Assembly (NCBI GenBank): GCA_003508835.1
Contig: PUFA01000170.1
Coordinates: 3,162,001-3,226,000 of the forward strand
Source of the DNA: Eonycteris spelaea
Lineage: Eukaryota > Chordata > Mammalia > Chiroptera > Pteropodidae
Direction: 5' to 3'
Length of the DNA: 64,000 nucleotides
Shown here: positions 1 to 13,789 of the stretch, piece after piece
How positions within the stretch are numbered: position 1 is the first letter of the stretch
How the letters are laid out: each line of letters begins with the position of its first letter
Made by a program: the position numbers and the translations under genes
Notes under the pieces: model-generated
What the model was told of the DNA's origin: nothing
Database searches by the model: none
Seen by the model: only the letters and a program-made list of their open reading frames with translations

Positions 1-1082
1 TGGACCAGTGCAGGGCATATCACATGAAGAAATTGTCCCTAAGCCTTCACATCCCCCTGGGGCAGCATCGGTCAGCATGATTCCATTCAGCTCATATGGT
101 AGGCATGCAATAAAGCTTTATAGAGTTAATATTTGTTTTCCTTTAAGAACACATGCTTCATAACAGAAAAAACAAATTTCTTACAATGGAAGAGCCCACA
201 TAAAAATAAACCAACAGAAACAAAAAGTATTCAAACCAAAGTTAATATACCACTTACAGTGTACATTTCTTCAGGGGTGGTGATAAAGAAATCTGAGCTA
301 TTACACCAGCTATTCTAGCATGCCACCGGTTTTAAGTTCAGCAAATGACTTAATATGATAATGGATATACTTTAAATTTATGAAGTTCCTCTCCTTATAG
401 AGGAATGCTTGAATTACACAATAGAGAATTAGAGAACTCTATCAGCTCTTTACTATTATGTCAAAAACAGAAGTGGCCTGTGTAACAGCAGAACAGATCC
501 TATTGTACACAAACATGAAAAGACTGAGAATCTCTATGTCAGAATGAAAATTTGTACAAGGAGAGATTATTATTATTTGTTTGTTTTACCAGAGGTTACC
601 ATTTTATTTTACTTTTTCGAACAAAGATTTAAGATCAGATGATTGGTTAAAAAAAAATAGAACCTAGGTACCTTCTTAAAATATAGTAAATTCAACTAAA
701 TGCTATTTTAAAAAGTTAATGTATATCTGTATGTCTAGTAAATTCTTCTTTATCATACACATATTCTTGAGAAAGTTTTGTTTTCTCCTAGAAATAGAAC
801 CATGCTGAACCAAAACTTCCTTTTACTCTAACCCTAGGATGCATACCTCTTAAGGTTTTCTTTCATGTATTTCTCAGTCTGGTTTAACTGTCATGATTTT
901 TGAGCACCACAAAAAAGAAGCAGCCTCCGGAAAAGTTTTCACAGCTTGATGTCAAATCAGTAGCATCTAGTCGAGACTAGACGACAGTGTTGCTACATGG
1001 AAAGTCAACAGTAGACTTCGTGCATTCTTTTAATGGAAGAGAGAATCCAAGAAGTGTACCTTTCATGCCCCACTGACAGAAC

Positions 1083-1262
1083 ACATTCCTCACCCTACTT
1101 GGGCTCTGATGCCCTTTGCCAGCCCCCACCACCGGTGGAAGCTTCCTTTCTCACTTGGGCTCTGATATACTCACTATACCAAGCCACCCTCCACATGGAC
1201 ATTCTTCTCACTGTGCTCGGGCTCTGATACCTCACACTGGGCCCCCATGGCTCCTCCTCAAA
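1083..1262. repeat. Degenerate minisatellite, about 58-61 bp period
   Basis: The core tgggctctgat (clgggctctgat-like, one copy with cgggctctgat) recurs at about 1100, 1158 and 1219. It is flanked each time by a CCCC/CCAC-rich half and a tctcac-like lead, giving three imperfect units. This GC-rich patch contrasts with the AT-rich surroundings. It could instead be an eroded fragment of a longer repeat that I do not recognise. Confidence 0.55.
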
Positions 1263-1559
1263 TCCTCCTGGTCACCTGTCTTGCTCTGCCCCATTCAAAG
1301 ACCTTAGAGCCACATTGGTCAGGAAGGAAGGGAGAGGTAAGAGAAGGAGACAGGGAAAAGCTTTGTACCCGATTTTATTGTATATGTTGCTCAGGGTCTG
1401 TGGTTTTGCTACCCTAATTTCTTGGAAAGTTTTTATAAAGCAATTCAAAGAATTTAAAACTATATCACTTCCCCACCCCCCCTTCTACTGAAGTATAGTT
1501 ACTTTAAATCCTTTCTCTGACCAAAGCCGGGGAATGGCAAGTTAGACATTCTAATCGAA

Positions 1560-1643
1560 TGGGTGGGTGGGTGGGTGGGTGGATGGACAGACATATAGAA
1601 TAATAGATGATAGATGATAGATAGATGATAGACGATAGATAGG

Positions 1644-1689
<46 letters not shown>

Positions 1690-1690
1690 T
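1560..1690. repeat. Microsatellites (GGGT)n and (GATA)n
   Basis: About six GGGT units at 1560-1583 are followed by interrupted, then pure, GATA/TAGA units up to 1690. The pure run at the end is long enough to be polymorphic. Confidence 0.95.
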
Positions 1691-1719
1691 AAATTGCTTA
1701 CACTGTATTTATACAATAT

Positions 1720-1945
1720 TTACATAGTATTTATTACAGTCCAGGTACTGTTGTAAGTCATTCACTTTTATTAAATTTATTTATACATTATAAAAGTTAC
1801 CCTATGAGTTACTTCCATTATTTTCCAATTTTTAGAGATGAAGAAACTGAGGCAAAAAGTTGTTAAATAGTATGCCCAAGTTCACACAACTAGTATGTGT
1901 TCAAACTAATGAATCTGACTCGAGCCCACACTATTAGCATATACA
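1720..1945 (-). repeat. MIR SINE, antisense
   Basis: Contains the MIR landmarks in reverse: tttattacagtccaggtactg, then gatgaagaaactgaggc, then a degenerate cccaagttcacacaact. Old and divergent. Confidence 0.75.
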
Positions 1946-2566
1946 TTCTACTGCATATAGGTAATGGATGATAAATAGGTAATGAATGAACTAAGGAAAA
2001 GCAAATTTCTGTCAGTGTCTTCACTAGATTATTTTATTGTATAAACATTTCAGTGAGGTGGAATTAACTCTGCTGAGTGAATAAACCAAAAAGCTTGTGA
2101 CTAAACAGGAGTCAGAATGCATGCCCAGTTTCAGTTAATTTAATTCATGCTAATTTCAGCAATTAAAAAATTTTTGAATGCATATAGTTGCTTGGAAATG
2201 GAATTAACTGCCTTTTAAGGTGGTATACATCCTTTGGCAGCAATATTTGAGCAGAGGCCAAATGAATGTTTCAATCTTTCTGTATCACCTTGAGCAGGAT
2301 TATCTCAGTTTTTGAAACGTAGATGCTCATTTCAAAGGCCTTCCAGGTGTATTTGGTGGGTCTATGGTTGTATATGTGTATAATACTGCAGAAATGTTTA
2401 ATAATTAGTCACTGGAAAGGCTTTAAATTGGATAGATGGTTTTATAAGATTTTAATTTTTACTTCAAGTTTAGAAGCTTTAAGGATGCCAAGTTGTTATT
2501 TTTCTTAACACAGGGTCACACCAGCCTTAGAAAAAGTGATTTTTAATAAATTATGATAATGAATAA

Positions 2567-2785
2567 GAATGTAGTCTCTGGACTCAAAAATGCTCTCAAA
2601 ATACTTAGGTTCAAGTCCCTACTCTCATTTACAAGCTGTGGGGCATTGAGAAGGTCACTGGAACTCTCTGTACCTTGGTTTTCTCCTTTGTAAAATGGAA
2701 TGATATTATATCCTAATACAAAGAGCCTAGCAAACTGTCTTTCATATTGTAAGTGCTCAATAAATGCTAGTTACTATTATCTACT
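2567..2785 (+). repeat. MIR SINE, sense
   Basis: Landmarks in order: ctctggactc, ggttcaagtccctactctc, tttctcctttgtaaaatgga, and the 3' end taagtgctcaataaatgcta. Nearly full length. Confidence 0.88.
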
Positions 2786-2808
2786 TTGATAGTTATTGTC
2801 AGGTAGCA

Positions 2809-2995
2809 CAGGGGTCCCCCAACTCCCAGACACAGCAGGAAAATGAGCAGCAGGCCAGCAAGCGAAGAAGCTTCATCTGTATCTGTAGCCACTCCCCGGC
2901 GGTAGCATCACTGCCTCAGCTTCACCTCAGATCATCAAGCATTAGATTCTCTTAGGAGCACCAGTCCCTGGTGCCAAAAAGTTTGGGGACCGCTG
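2809..2995 (-). mobile_element. hAT-like non-autonomous DNA transposon, copy 1
   Basis: Starts caggggtcccccaact and ends gtttggggaccgctg, a terminal inverted repeat pair. The body contains atcaagcattagattctc and the GAAGCTTCATCTGTAT word, which match the other three copies in this window. The 8-bp flanks (aggtagca / ttttagga) match at only half the positions, so the target-site duplication is not secure. It sits 24 bp after a MIR. No coding capacity. Confidence 0.8.
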
Positions 2996-3264
2996 TTTTA
3001 GGAAATATGTATAATGTAAATATGTATACAAATGCCATCTAGAGTTTACTTATTCCAAAATGTTGTTGAATTGATTGGCTATTGATTGCTGCATTTAACT
3101 AAATAAAGAAGTCTAAAGGAAATATTTGAAATAACTAAGAAATAATAAGAAAAGCGCACTATTGTATGTCTTTGGAATGCGCAGTTCTTTAATTAAGCTA
3201 GTAATTCCCAGAGGACATGGTTTTGAGATAGGTCATATTAAATCGGCTTACACTTGAGTAGATA

Positions 3265-3335
3265 GGAACAAAGGTTAACAGACTTGCCCAAAGCATTCCA
3301 ATTCCTTAGCTAACCTAGGATTAGAACTCAGAGTT
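3265..3335 (-). repeat. MIR fragment, antisense
   Basis: A short piece with gacttgcccaaagc and ctaggattagaactcag, typical of the MIR middle in reverse. Confidence 0.5.
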
Positions 3336-3784
3336 TAGCCAGTTGTGCTTTGTCTGTGCTCACTACCGAATCAGCAGGAGAAAAACAGCATGTTTTAAGG
3401 TGATTTTTTAAAAACATGAAGCATTTTAAAACTAAATTAGGGAAGCAAAAACCATAACGAAACCCTATTAGAAAATAGGCTGGATAATCAAATGAACTTT
3501 CACAAATGTGCAGAAGAAAAAGCAGACTCATTGATGAATAAAGATCGGTAAGAAACTCAACTGAGAAATAGCTAACTAGAATTCTTAAGTTTGTTGAGGT
3601 TTCACTTAAAATTCATGCAGGAGAAAAAATAGGCTAAAATCTTAAACAATTAGGAAGAAAATAGAGACCTTGAAGAAATAGCTGTTAGCCTAGGAAAGGT
3701 CTGATACACTTAGAAAATAGTGATCTTTTTTAATCCTTTGGATGATTTGATAGACATATTATAATATTATGGAACTAATTCAAG

Positions 3785-4095
3785 CTTCTAGTTAACCTTA
3801 CTTAAAAAGAAGTTGTGTCTGACATTTCATTGAGCATGGTATTCTCAAGATCCACCCATGTTGTAAGTCACAACGGCAGTATTTCATCTTTTCTTATGGC
3901 TGAGTAGTTTCCATTGTATATCTGTAGCACGTATTTTTCTAATCATCTATCAAAGGACACCAGCAGCGTGTGAGGGTTCCTTTTTCTCCGCATCCTCTCC
4001 AGCACTTTTTATTACTTGTCCTGTTAATGAGAGGCATTCTAAACAGGTGTGAGGTGATATCTCATTGTGGTTTTGATTTACATTTCTAGAGGTCA
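3785..4095 (-). mobile_element. L1 3' fragment, antisense
   Basis: Reads in reverse the familiar L1 3' region: gatccacccatgttgt, ggctgagtagtttccattgt, ctccgcatcctctccagcac and gaggtgatatctcattgtgg. Its 3' landmarks are diverged; no frame survives. Confidence 0.8.
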
Positions 4096-4509
4096 GGTGA
4101 AAGGATATAAAACTTGAATCATTTAGTTTATCCCCATCCCTCAAATTATTGGATTAAACTATAAAAAAGTGTTTTGCTAATTCTTAGAGTTTTTCACAGA
4201 AGATGTCTCAAAAATTCCATGATTCTCTAAGTGTTCTTAGAATACTTAGGACTATTTTGTTCATTTTGTAGGACCCATTTGTATACTAATTAATTAATGT
4301 GTTAAATAAGGATTTCTATTTAATTATTAAAGTAAGACAAATTTGTCTATACTTCACATTTCTGAGCATAGACTTTTTAAAATACAATAAAATTGATTTT
4401 CAATTAGTTTTTTGAATTTTACTTGTATTCATTCCTACTACATTTTTTTTTTTTTTTTGCACCGCTATACTTCCAGTGCCAATAATCCAGAATTAGTAAG
4501 ATTTGTTTC

Positions 4510-4745
4510 TATGAAAACAAAAGCTGTGTAGGGCAGAATAAATGTGATGTCAAAGAGACCTGATGTTAAAATCTCTGCTGTGTCATTCAACAACTAGGCT
4601 TGTCATTTAATCCCTGTGCTTGTTTTCTTGTGTGTAAAATTGGTACCCTAATAATCCAAGGATTATGAGAATTTGAAATAATGAATATAAAGTACATAAA
4701 GCAGTGAATGTCCTCTTATAAGCACTCAATAAATATTTGCTTTTG
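4510..4745 (+). repeat. MIR SINE, sense, just upstream of exon 16
   Basis: Landmarks: ctgctgtgtcattcaacaac, ttgtgtgtaaaattgg and the 3' end taagcactcaataaatattt. It ends 187 bp before exon 16. The T-run at 4442-4459 lies just before it. Confidence 0.8.
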
Positions 4746-4851
4746 TTGTTATTGTTTTTGTTATACACACTCTAATTTGAAAGAGTCAGAATATACCTCA
4801 CAAGATAGCTATGATGCAGAAAACAGAACAGTTAAGATTCGACAAATGTGA

Positions 4852-5208
<357 letters not shown>

Positions 5209-6540
5209 TAGTTTTATTAAGGAAAATATCACATTATGTACTTGACAGGAAGTAATATCATAACAAATAGTTTTTTAAAAGTGCTGAAGCAGAATTAGCT
5301 GATTTTAAATGCAATGTTCTTTATTCATTCTGGATGCTGATCCAGTTTCCCTGGAGCAATATACTGTACAAAATGCATTGTTCGTAGTGATTTTGTAGTA
5401 AATGGGGCACGACAGAAATTGCATTTTACATTTTTTAGCATATGATCATTATTCCCTAACTGTGTTTTGGGAGTTTCAAAAAGACTTTGATGCTATTTTT
5501 ATTTTTGGATACAATAAATGGAAATTTCATGCTAAAATACTTTCAAAAACCTAATGAATAAAATGTGGAAATATGTTAATATGTAGAAATACTGCATCTT
5601 TATGTAACGAGATATAGTGTCATATGTTAAGGAGCAATGTAAAAGTTTAATGCTAAAAAGGTAAGTGTTTTGCATCTAATTTAGCTTTTAAGCCCAGAGA
5701 GAGTTGGTGTGAATTAAATAATATGAAATGTTGTTTGTAATTTATGACAAATTTCTTAGTCCTGGAAAGTTTACTTTTATCTCCACATCTGGTACAAGGC
5801 CTTATACATAGTAGGCACTCTTTTTTCTTAAGTTATTACATTTTTTAAATTAAACTCAGAGGCCAGAGGCTTTTAATTTGGAAGGGCAAAAATTTCTTCT
5901 TATTCAAATGAACATAATTTACTATTTTCATATTAGCATTTGGGGAGGATTTTAAAGGACCTTGTAAATATTTAATTAACATTCCAAGTAGATTTGTGAC
6001 TTAGGAAGAAACCATTTTTGGTAGCAGCAGAGGAGGAGGGGCTAGTCAAGTGCTTTTCAAGTGGACCCTCTGTTCCACACACAACCGGTTACCTGGAAGA
6101 TCAGTAAACGTGGTAACAGGACCAGACCTCAGAGTTACTCAGTACAGGGAAAATATCATTATATTGAATCATGACTTTTATGAGTCACATGATTAGGTAA
6201 CAGTCAGTGAGTCAGGATATGTAACTTGATTAAAAAGAGGAAGGCTTCTAAAAGAATACCTGGAATAAGGCCTGAGGTAGTCAAGGTTCTCACCTTAAAC
6301 CTTTCACAGTCTGAAATTTAGAACCAATTTCTTTTTTCTTTTTTAGCTGAAGGAATGAAAACAGCTATAGAAAATATAAACCTATTGACTAATTTTTTTA
6401 AAGAAGGATACATTTTAACATATATTCCTTGCCACAAAAGGACAATTATTTTGAAAATGACACCCAACCCTGAGTTTATTTTTAGGGTGGGTGTTCACTC
6501 TGTGGACACATCTGAACTTACTCAGCTGTTAAGTGTCTTA

Positions 6541-6764
6541 TTGGTGGTCCCCAACCTTTTTGGCACCAGGGATCAGCACTCCTATGAGAAGCTAATGCCT
6601 GATGATCTGAGGTGGAGCTGAGGCAGTGATGCTAGCGCTGGGGAGCAGCTGAAATACAGATGAAACTTTGCTAACTCACCACCGCTTACCTCCTGCTGTA
6701 CATCTTGGTTCCTACCAGGCCATGGACTGGTACCAGTTGGTGGCCCAGAGGTTGCGGATCCCCG
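6541..6764 (+). mobile_element. hAT-like non-autonomous DNA transposon, copy 2
   Basis: Reads ggtggtccccaacctttttg, caccaggga, ctaatgcctgatgatctgag, gctagcgctggggagcagct, cacctcctgctgt-like sequence, and ends ggttgcggatccccg. This is the longest of the four copies with both ends present, about 224 bp, so it gives the best view of the family layout. Confidence 0.85.
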
Positions 6765-7989
6765 TTTAGGTGTATCCTCTCCAGAGAATTATTTAGCCAC
6801 ATAAGTTTTGTACAGCCTGTGGCAGAATGAGGGTGCCAAGTGTTGAAATTTCATAGTCAAAATTATCATTAAGAAAGCATGTGTTCCCAAAACCATGATA
6901 TCTTAGGCTGAAGGAAACAGGACGTTTTGATTTTACTTGTTAGTTATCAACTCTAAAACTTAAACCAATTCTTATTAGCCAAGGTTAGAAATTTTCTTTT
7001 TAATTATATCCTCTTGTAAATTATAAAATTGAAAAATAAAGCTAATTGAATCATGTCTTGCTCCAATGTATTTTAAATGATTACTCTGCCTCAGAATCCA
7101 TGAATGTTCAATATTTTAAATGCAGTGAATGAAGAATATTAGTGCATTAAAAATAAAAGCTTTACAATAACTGCAACTCTTCAGAGTAGGCATAAACACA
7201 TCTGGGGCTTATTCATCTTTTTCTTTACTTCCTTTTTCCCTTTCTCTACCTCCTTTGCCTTTTCCATTGCCTTTTACTCTCTCTTGAGGTTCATAGTCTT
7301 GAGCCCTTGAAGTTGGTAGGGTGGGAAATTTGTGCTCAGCTTTGGGAAACTGAGGGGCCATTCCAATCCCTCTTCCCATCCAGTGTGATCCTGAGTTTTC
7401 TCTGTTGAAATCTCCCTGTGTGCAAAGAAAGCACAGAGCTTGTGCTTCACCAGAGCCTGATAAATATTTGTTTCATGAATGAAACAAACTGACATTAGTT
7501 CCATGGCTAAAATATTTGTGTACTAGAAATATTCTCTTGTACTTCCTACATTTCTGGTGTTTCTAAAAGTCATAATAATTTTAATGCCTCAAGAAGAGGC
7601 AGAGTATCATAGTACAGTACATTTTCTTCTTTAAACATTCGTTTTCTTCCTCTTTTATCTCAAATATTTTCTCACAAGTATTTAGTAAGTGAAAAATACT
7701 GCCTTTGTACCTGTACTTTTGAATTAACTGTATGTGTATATTTTTAAACTTTTACATATATATTCAAACTTTTTATAAATGTTTCTATAAATGACTAAGA
7801 ATTGTGAAATTTATGACAGAAAGCTGTAACCTTGACCATACAACATATAGATATCATATTTATTTATGGAATTTGTAAAAATAAAAAAAAATCTCAAGCT
7901 GACCTTGAGAATTTGATTTGTGTATTTCCTGCAAAGTGAAACTTCATGTGAAATCTTAAACAGCATAGCACTTGCTAGGTTTTTAAAGG

Positions 7990-8140
7990 CCATCTCATTC
8001 TTTATTCTTTCCGTCAACCATCTATGTCACCTTGATCAAGCCACTTATTTTCCTAAAGCATCAGTTTCCATCTCTAAAATATGGGATTTGAACTACATGA
8101 CCTCTAAATCCTCTTCCAGCTTTAATATTCTGTGAAAGCT
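7990..8140 (+). repeat. MIR-like SINE fragment
   Basis: Contains gtcaccttgatcaagccact and agcatcagtttccatctcta as in MIR. It then continues with a gatttgaactacatgacc tail of the kind found in an ancient SINE relative whose name I am not sure of. Confidence 0.55.
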
Positions 8141-8694
8141 AAATTATAGGTAGCAGGCTAAAATGCTATTTTTAAACTACCCATAAAGAGCACGGATAAA
8201 ACAAAAACAAGTGAATAAATAAGCAAATGAATATCATGCTACTCTTCTTAAAAAACACTTTAACATTTTCTCTAACCTGCATAAAAGTCAATGTTTTACT
8301 GATATGGCTCCTAATTATTTTTACATCAATCAACCAATGCTGCTCATTTTTCTTTGGTATATTTTACTTTATTTGATAAATGAGTATCTAAGTAACGGTT
8401 GTTTTTAAAAAGCTTTGGTTTAATCTTGTATCTAACATGGCTAAAATAGAACCCTTGGTCTCCTGTATGTCAGCCGGCTCTTCTGTCAGATTTTTGGCGC
8501 ATTTTGGTTAATGATACCCCATAACCTTGATGCTTAAGTAAAGATGAAATATGTTCTACTTTTGGTTGTATATATGCCAGAGTCAGAGTTACATTACGAC
8601 AAGAAAATAATTTTTTTTTCTTCTCACAACAACCCTTTGAAATAGGTTGAGTTTTTATTTCATTTAACAAATTACAGAGTCTTCCCTGTTTTCC

Positions 8695-8758
8695 TGATGA
8701 TAATTTTTATCATCAGCATCAGCAAGAATCAGCATGCTACCCTGAATATAGGGTAGCA
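8695..8758. other. Two adjacent perfect hairpins
   Basis: TGATGATAA-ttt-TTATCATCA (8695-8715) is followed 19 bp later by TGCTACCCT-gaatat-AGGGTAGCA (8735-8758). Each has 9-bp perfect arms and a short loop. I do not recognise a function. Confidence 0.7.
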
Positions 8759-8960
8759 ACAAGAACAGTTTCTAATAAATTGGTATCCCATTATTAGTAT
8801 TAAATATTATTACTATTCACTGAAAATTAAGTGTGGGATTAAGTCAGCTCGAAAGTGTTTTCTAGTTCTAAATTCCCATTTCTCTAAATACATAAAAACA
8901 CAAAGAGACCTGAAACTGCTCTCTTAGTGTTCCGTCTTCCTGGAGCAAGGAAGTTTCTCT

Positions 8961-9001
8961 GATTTATTTATTTATTCATTCATTCATTCATTCATTTATT
9001 T
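8961..9001. repeat. Microsatellite (TTTA)n/(TTCA)n
   Basis: Tetranucleotide run that changes unit from TTTA to TTCA and back. Confidence 0.9.
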
Positions 9002-9119
9002 TCTGATATCTTAACGTTCAGATTTAAAGTAGTCTGCATGCAATCTGTGTAAACCAAATTCCTATGACAGCATGTTGCTTTATAAATGTAATCAAACTAT
9101 AATAAATTCTATGAAACCC

Positions 9120-9230
9120 ACATAAAATGTCACCTCTTTTGAGATCTTTTCCTTTTCCTAAATGCTACGTGTGAACAACCCTCTCTTGTCCTGTTATAAT
9201 TACACTAAATACTTTTGCTTCCACCCTGCA
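9120..9230 (+). mobile_element. L2 3' fragment (tentative)
   Basis: aaatgtcacctcttttgaga followed by a pyrimidine-rich stretch resembles the region near the L2 3' end. Weak match. Confidence 0.4.
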
Positions 9231-10329
9231 GAACCTTCTCACCCAGATTCAGGTGAGAATTGAACGGGTCTTGAATAGCTTTCTGTTGTGGTGGTAATTG
9301 TGTTTTTGAAATTATTACCAACATTTTAAAAATAGGTGGATTTGACAGAATATTCCCTTTTTTTGTTTGTTTGTTTTAATTTGAATGATTTGTTTTGACT
9401 CTACCTAAAATGCTAGAGTAAAAATCTAGCTCTAGGAGACACTCATCTCTCATACACTTGAAGTTTCCTTCAATTAATGAAAAATCCTATTTCTTGCTTC
9501 TCTTGAAAAAATGGGAAGATACGGCCACACTTGGCCTCAATGCTACGCAGTGAGGAGGAACTCAAGCTTAATTAGGGTCCTTAAACACTGTGTGTGGTCC
9601 ATGTAAATAGCAGCAAACATTGGACCAAGGGTAAGTGCCAGTTCTCAAACATGGTTTTAATCAGTATGTGCCTATCTGATTCAACCTTTAAATATCAAAA
9701 CCAATCCTTCCCAGGAGTTTTGCTGATGCTCTGTGTTCCTGACATTAAAGAGTCTCTAGGCTGCTGTCTTCACCCAGAATCACCTTTAATTCTTAGAGCC
9801 CTCTATCAGCTACTAAAAGAATAGTTGGGGTGCTGGTGGAAACGATGGGATAAGACCTTCCTACCACCTATTTTATCTTCCACATGGAGAAAAAAAAAGA
9901 GCGAGAGGCAGCATGCTCCACAGGACTTCCAGGTACTAGTTATATAGTAATCCTCTTAAAATGATTTTTTTTTCCTGCTATCAGAACACATACATTTTTA
10001 TAGCTTTTTCTTAAGTTATTTTCCACATAGGCTGTTTACTTTGCCTTGAGTCAACGATGTGGCATGCTGAAGCACAGAGTTTTAAAACAGAGAGGAATCT
10101 AAAGAATTTTTAGTTCAACCCCCTTATTTTCAGGAAGAACTGGGTGCTGGGAAGAAACCTGATTTGCCCTTTCCTGTGATAACCAACTGGCAAAGCTGAT
10201 AGCCTTTGGTGCCCTTGTCACGGAGCCACATCTGATGTTCTCTCCAGTATTTCCTATACGTGTCACTTGGGTGTATCCAAAATGTCTAATCCAACTGAGT
10301 AAGTCAGTATGATGCCCTTGGAACTCCTG

Positions 10330-10445
10330 ACTCTGTACCTTTTTCCATACTATTATTTCCTCTGCCTGGAATTCATATCTTTTCAATTGAAATGATCCAA
10401 ATAGAAATCACCTGTCTACTTTTATTTCAAATGACATCTAATTCA
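10330..10445 (+). mobile_element. L2 3' fragment
   Basis: ttatttcctctgcctggaat and then atttcaaatgacatctaatt match the L2 landmarks of a CTCTGCCTGGAAT box followed by an AAATGTCACCT box. Confidence 0.55.
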
Positions 10446-11159
10446 TTAACTGGGTGTGTCTTGTCAATCAACCAACCTTTCCATGAGAAAAGGAAAAGAA
10501 TTTATTGTATGTGAATAGTTTTAACGGTGGAAACTAGATGCACACTCTCATTTGAATCTGTGGTGTTTTAGAGATTGAATCACTGTTAATGAATTTGGAT
10601 GTCTTTGCCTGACAGATCTAAGAGGCTACAAAGACGTTATTTTCCTGGCCCTTTTAGTAGTCTCGCTGTTCAGTAGTTGTGATGACTTCTTTCTAGGTGT
10701 ATTTGCTAAATAGTGTACAACTGTTTCAGTAATGATATTATTGCATGGATAATTCCAAAATGATAGTATAATTGGAAAGAAGACTGCTCTAGCTTCGCAG
10801 TCAAAGCAATGTCATTTATAAAGATGGTGGTGCCACTGTTATCACCTGCTATGTCTTGCTGTATCACAGGAGCCTTCATTTACTTACACACATCCTCTGC
10901 ATAGAATTTATAAACACCACCATGATTAACTCAAACAGTCTTAACATTAATTTTCATCAGGAAATACATATATAGTCCTGCTTTCATGATGATTTAGCTA
11001 AGCAATAACCAATAGGTTCAAAAGCGGTAAATTTTAAAAATGTGTAGTGATCTTAAATAATTATTGACTTAAATTAAGATTGCCCAGAACAACACTTTGA
11101 TATTTCCCTCATGATCTGTTCTACGTCCAAATTCAATTTACACAAACTCAGTATGTTTA

Positions 11160-11190
<31 letters not shown>

Positions 11191-13785
11191 AAGGCTTTGC
11201 TTCTGTTAAAACATGCCAACATTTTTCATAAAACATTAACCACAGATTATTACTCTTACCCTTGCCAGAGAATAGACGTCTGCCACGAGCAAGACAATCC
11301 AAAACTAAGTCTGAGGACCACAGTGCCCCAGATGTGCTTGCATTTCCCTTGGGAAATAAGCCTTGCTCTAGCAGCTGGGTTAACAGGCCCTCTAGCTTGA
11401 ATGCAATGACCACAACCCTGCCTGGATCAGGTCCCTGTTAGATGTCTGTGCAGGAGACAATATAAAGATACTATTTTTAAAGCCAGCACAACTGATAAGT
11501 CATAGTACTTAACCGTGTTTCCAGAGGAGTGAAATTCAGAGACTCAGTGTGAGAAATCCCAAAGATATATGGGAGACTCACCAGGGGTAAATATAGCAAC
11601 CCGAAGTCACAGCGATCTCTCTGACCCTCTTGGGGGACCTATGGTGAGGACCACTGTTGAGCTAGATGTACTTTTTGATATTGTTCACGTGTGTGTACCC
11701 ACGTGCACTCCTCTGCTTCAGGTACTTGATTCATCGTATTCCTTCTGTCTCCAGCCCCTATAAGATAGACGTGAGGCAAAGTGCCACATTATCCTGAATG
11801 TGATGTTTACTCTTGCTTTTATCAGCATGGACAAACATAACTCCAGGCTAGAGAGTTGGAATTTGAAGTCTATGAGTTGATTGGAAAACTGTGGTATAGG
11901 CTAGATAGGTTTCAGTGGGTTGAGCTCCTGAGACATCACATTTGCAGGTCTGGAAATTATTGCATTAAGAGCTATGAGAAATGGCTGCATGGTATCTGCC
12001 AGTGACCGAAATCTGATTATATACGTTTATATATGTTTGACTTCTCCTGTTTTTTAATTTTTTTTATTTTCCTTGTGGCATTATAGTTTTAGAAATGCTT
12101 TAAGATAAATTATCAACTTGTTTATGAAGAAAAGTCCTGTGATTAAAAAGAAATATTTGCTTTATGCTATATTATATTGCCCAACTTTTTATTTGATTTT
12201 AATTCTTAGTCATTTGCATAGACACGGGTGCTTGGTTAAGTAGAAAACTGCAGGAAATCTGTAAAAGGCATTTATATAACTGCCAATATTTTGCCTTAAG
12301 CTGGTTCTCCGTGAGTTTTTCAATTTTAGTTGTTAATGTTAGTTACTGATATAAAAATGATTGCTTTCTTTTTAACATTACAAATTTTTAGTAGGAAGCA
12401 GCACCATTTAAATCTAACTGAAATAGCGGGTCTACGTCAGGGAGTAACACTGTTTTTGTCTAGGACAATCAAGTGGCAGTAAAAAAATTATATGTAGTGC
12501 AAATAGGTGGACCACCTGGTGAAAGGTTGCATGTATATTTTTAAACTTAATGTGGTTTTTATTGTATTCATCATGTGTTATATTCCCAGAATAAAGCAGC
12601 AATAGCATTTCAAAATGTTTTCTTTTTTAAAAAAATCATCCTCAAACAATCACATACAGTGAATTTTGGAAGTATAGCATAAAGATAAACTAAAAATGTT
12701 TTTGACTTAAAGAGAGATGGGTATAAGGTGGGGGAGAGGCTATGATCTTACTCCAGGATATCATGGAGAGTCCCATAGCATATTTTTACACAGGAGTAAT
12801 AGGTATCAGCAGTGCAGAGTACAACCAAAGTTGGAAACCAAAATTACTAAGATGCAAATATCGGCAATGAAATGAGCGGTTCAGTCACGGGATCTGACTA
12901 GCCTAGGATATTTCGAAGAACTAGTAAACAAGATTGAGTCATGCACTAAAGCCACAAAACACTCCGGACTAAAGGGCACTGCTCATTATGCAAAAAGCAA
13001 AGTTGGACCAGAAAACAAGTAAGCACTTAGGAGCTGAGACTCGGAGGCAGCAGAGTTCAAGACAAGCAAGAGAGAGGAGAGCGAATAAGACAAATCAAGA
13101 AAAGGTGTAAGAGGTGCCACTTTTAAAAATACCTTAACATTAAGGCAACTTCTATCTTAGAAAGAAAAATTTTTACACATTTCCCACCAAGGTAGAAGTG
13201 CTCTTTTAGAGCATACTCAGTTGGAGGTTTCCAGCCAGGAGTAAGTAGGTGTGCAATTCAGGAAGGAGGACGCAGGTTTAGAAATGTCTCCCCTCCCCCA
13301 AAACAGTAAGTCAAGGAAAATAGATTTATTAAAGTCATAGCATTTTACATCCCAGGAGAATTGATTCTAGGTTAAAGACCATGGCTTTTGTCACCATTGT
13401 TTGGCAGCCACGTTACCAGAGTACTATTACTGCCCCCCACCCCCATACACATGAGGTGGTGCGTGTTGGGAATTATAGATTTCACACAAACATTAAGTCT
13501 GGCTTGATATTGATTACATTGCAGAAATATTAATGATGATCATGTCTTGTAGCTAACTTGGTTTTTGTTTTTTCACCAAAAATCATGTTATTAACTAGCA
13601 ACATGATTAGTAAACATACTCTCTAGAAGATAGTTTTAAGGAGATAGCAGTTTAAAGCATGAATATCAATTTTGGCCACTTTGAAGTGTCTTGAGTATCT
13701 TTGGTTATTTTCTCACATTATTTGCTATTTATTTCTTCTAGGGTTGATAGTTTGAGTGTTTCCTCTTCTCTCCCTATTCAGCGGA
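10446..13785. other. Unassigned intron sequence
   Basis: AT-rich intron sequence. Apart from the GA run at 11162-11193 I recognise no element, and the open frames here (for example 11138-11413 on the minus strand) have no domain or splice-site support. Confidence 0.6.
11162..11193. repeat. A-run plus (GA)n microsatellite
   Basis: About nine A followed by roughly ten GA units. Confidence 0.9.
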
Positions 13786-13789
13786 GAAT

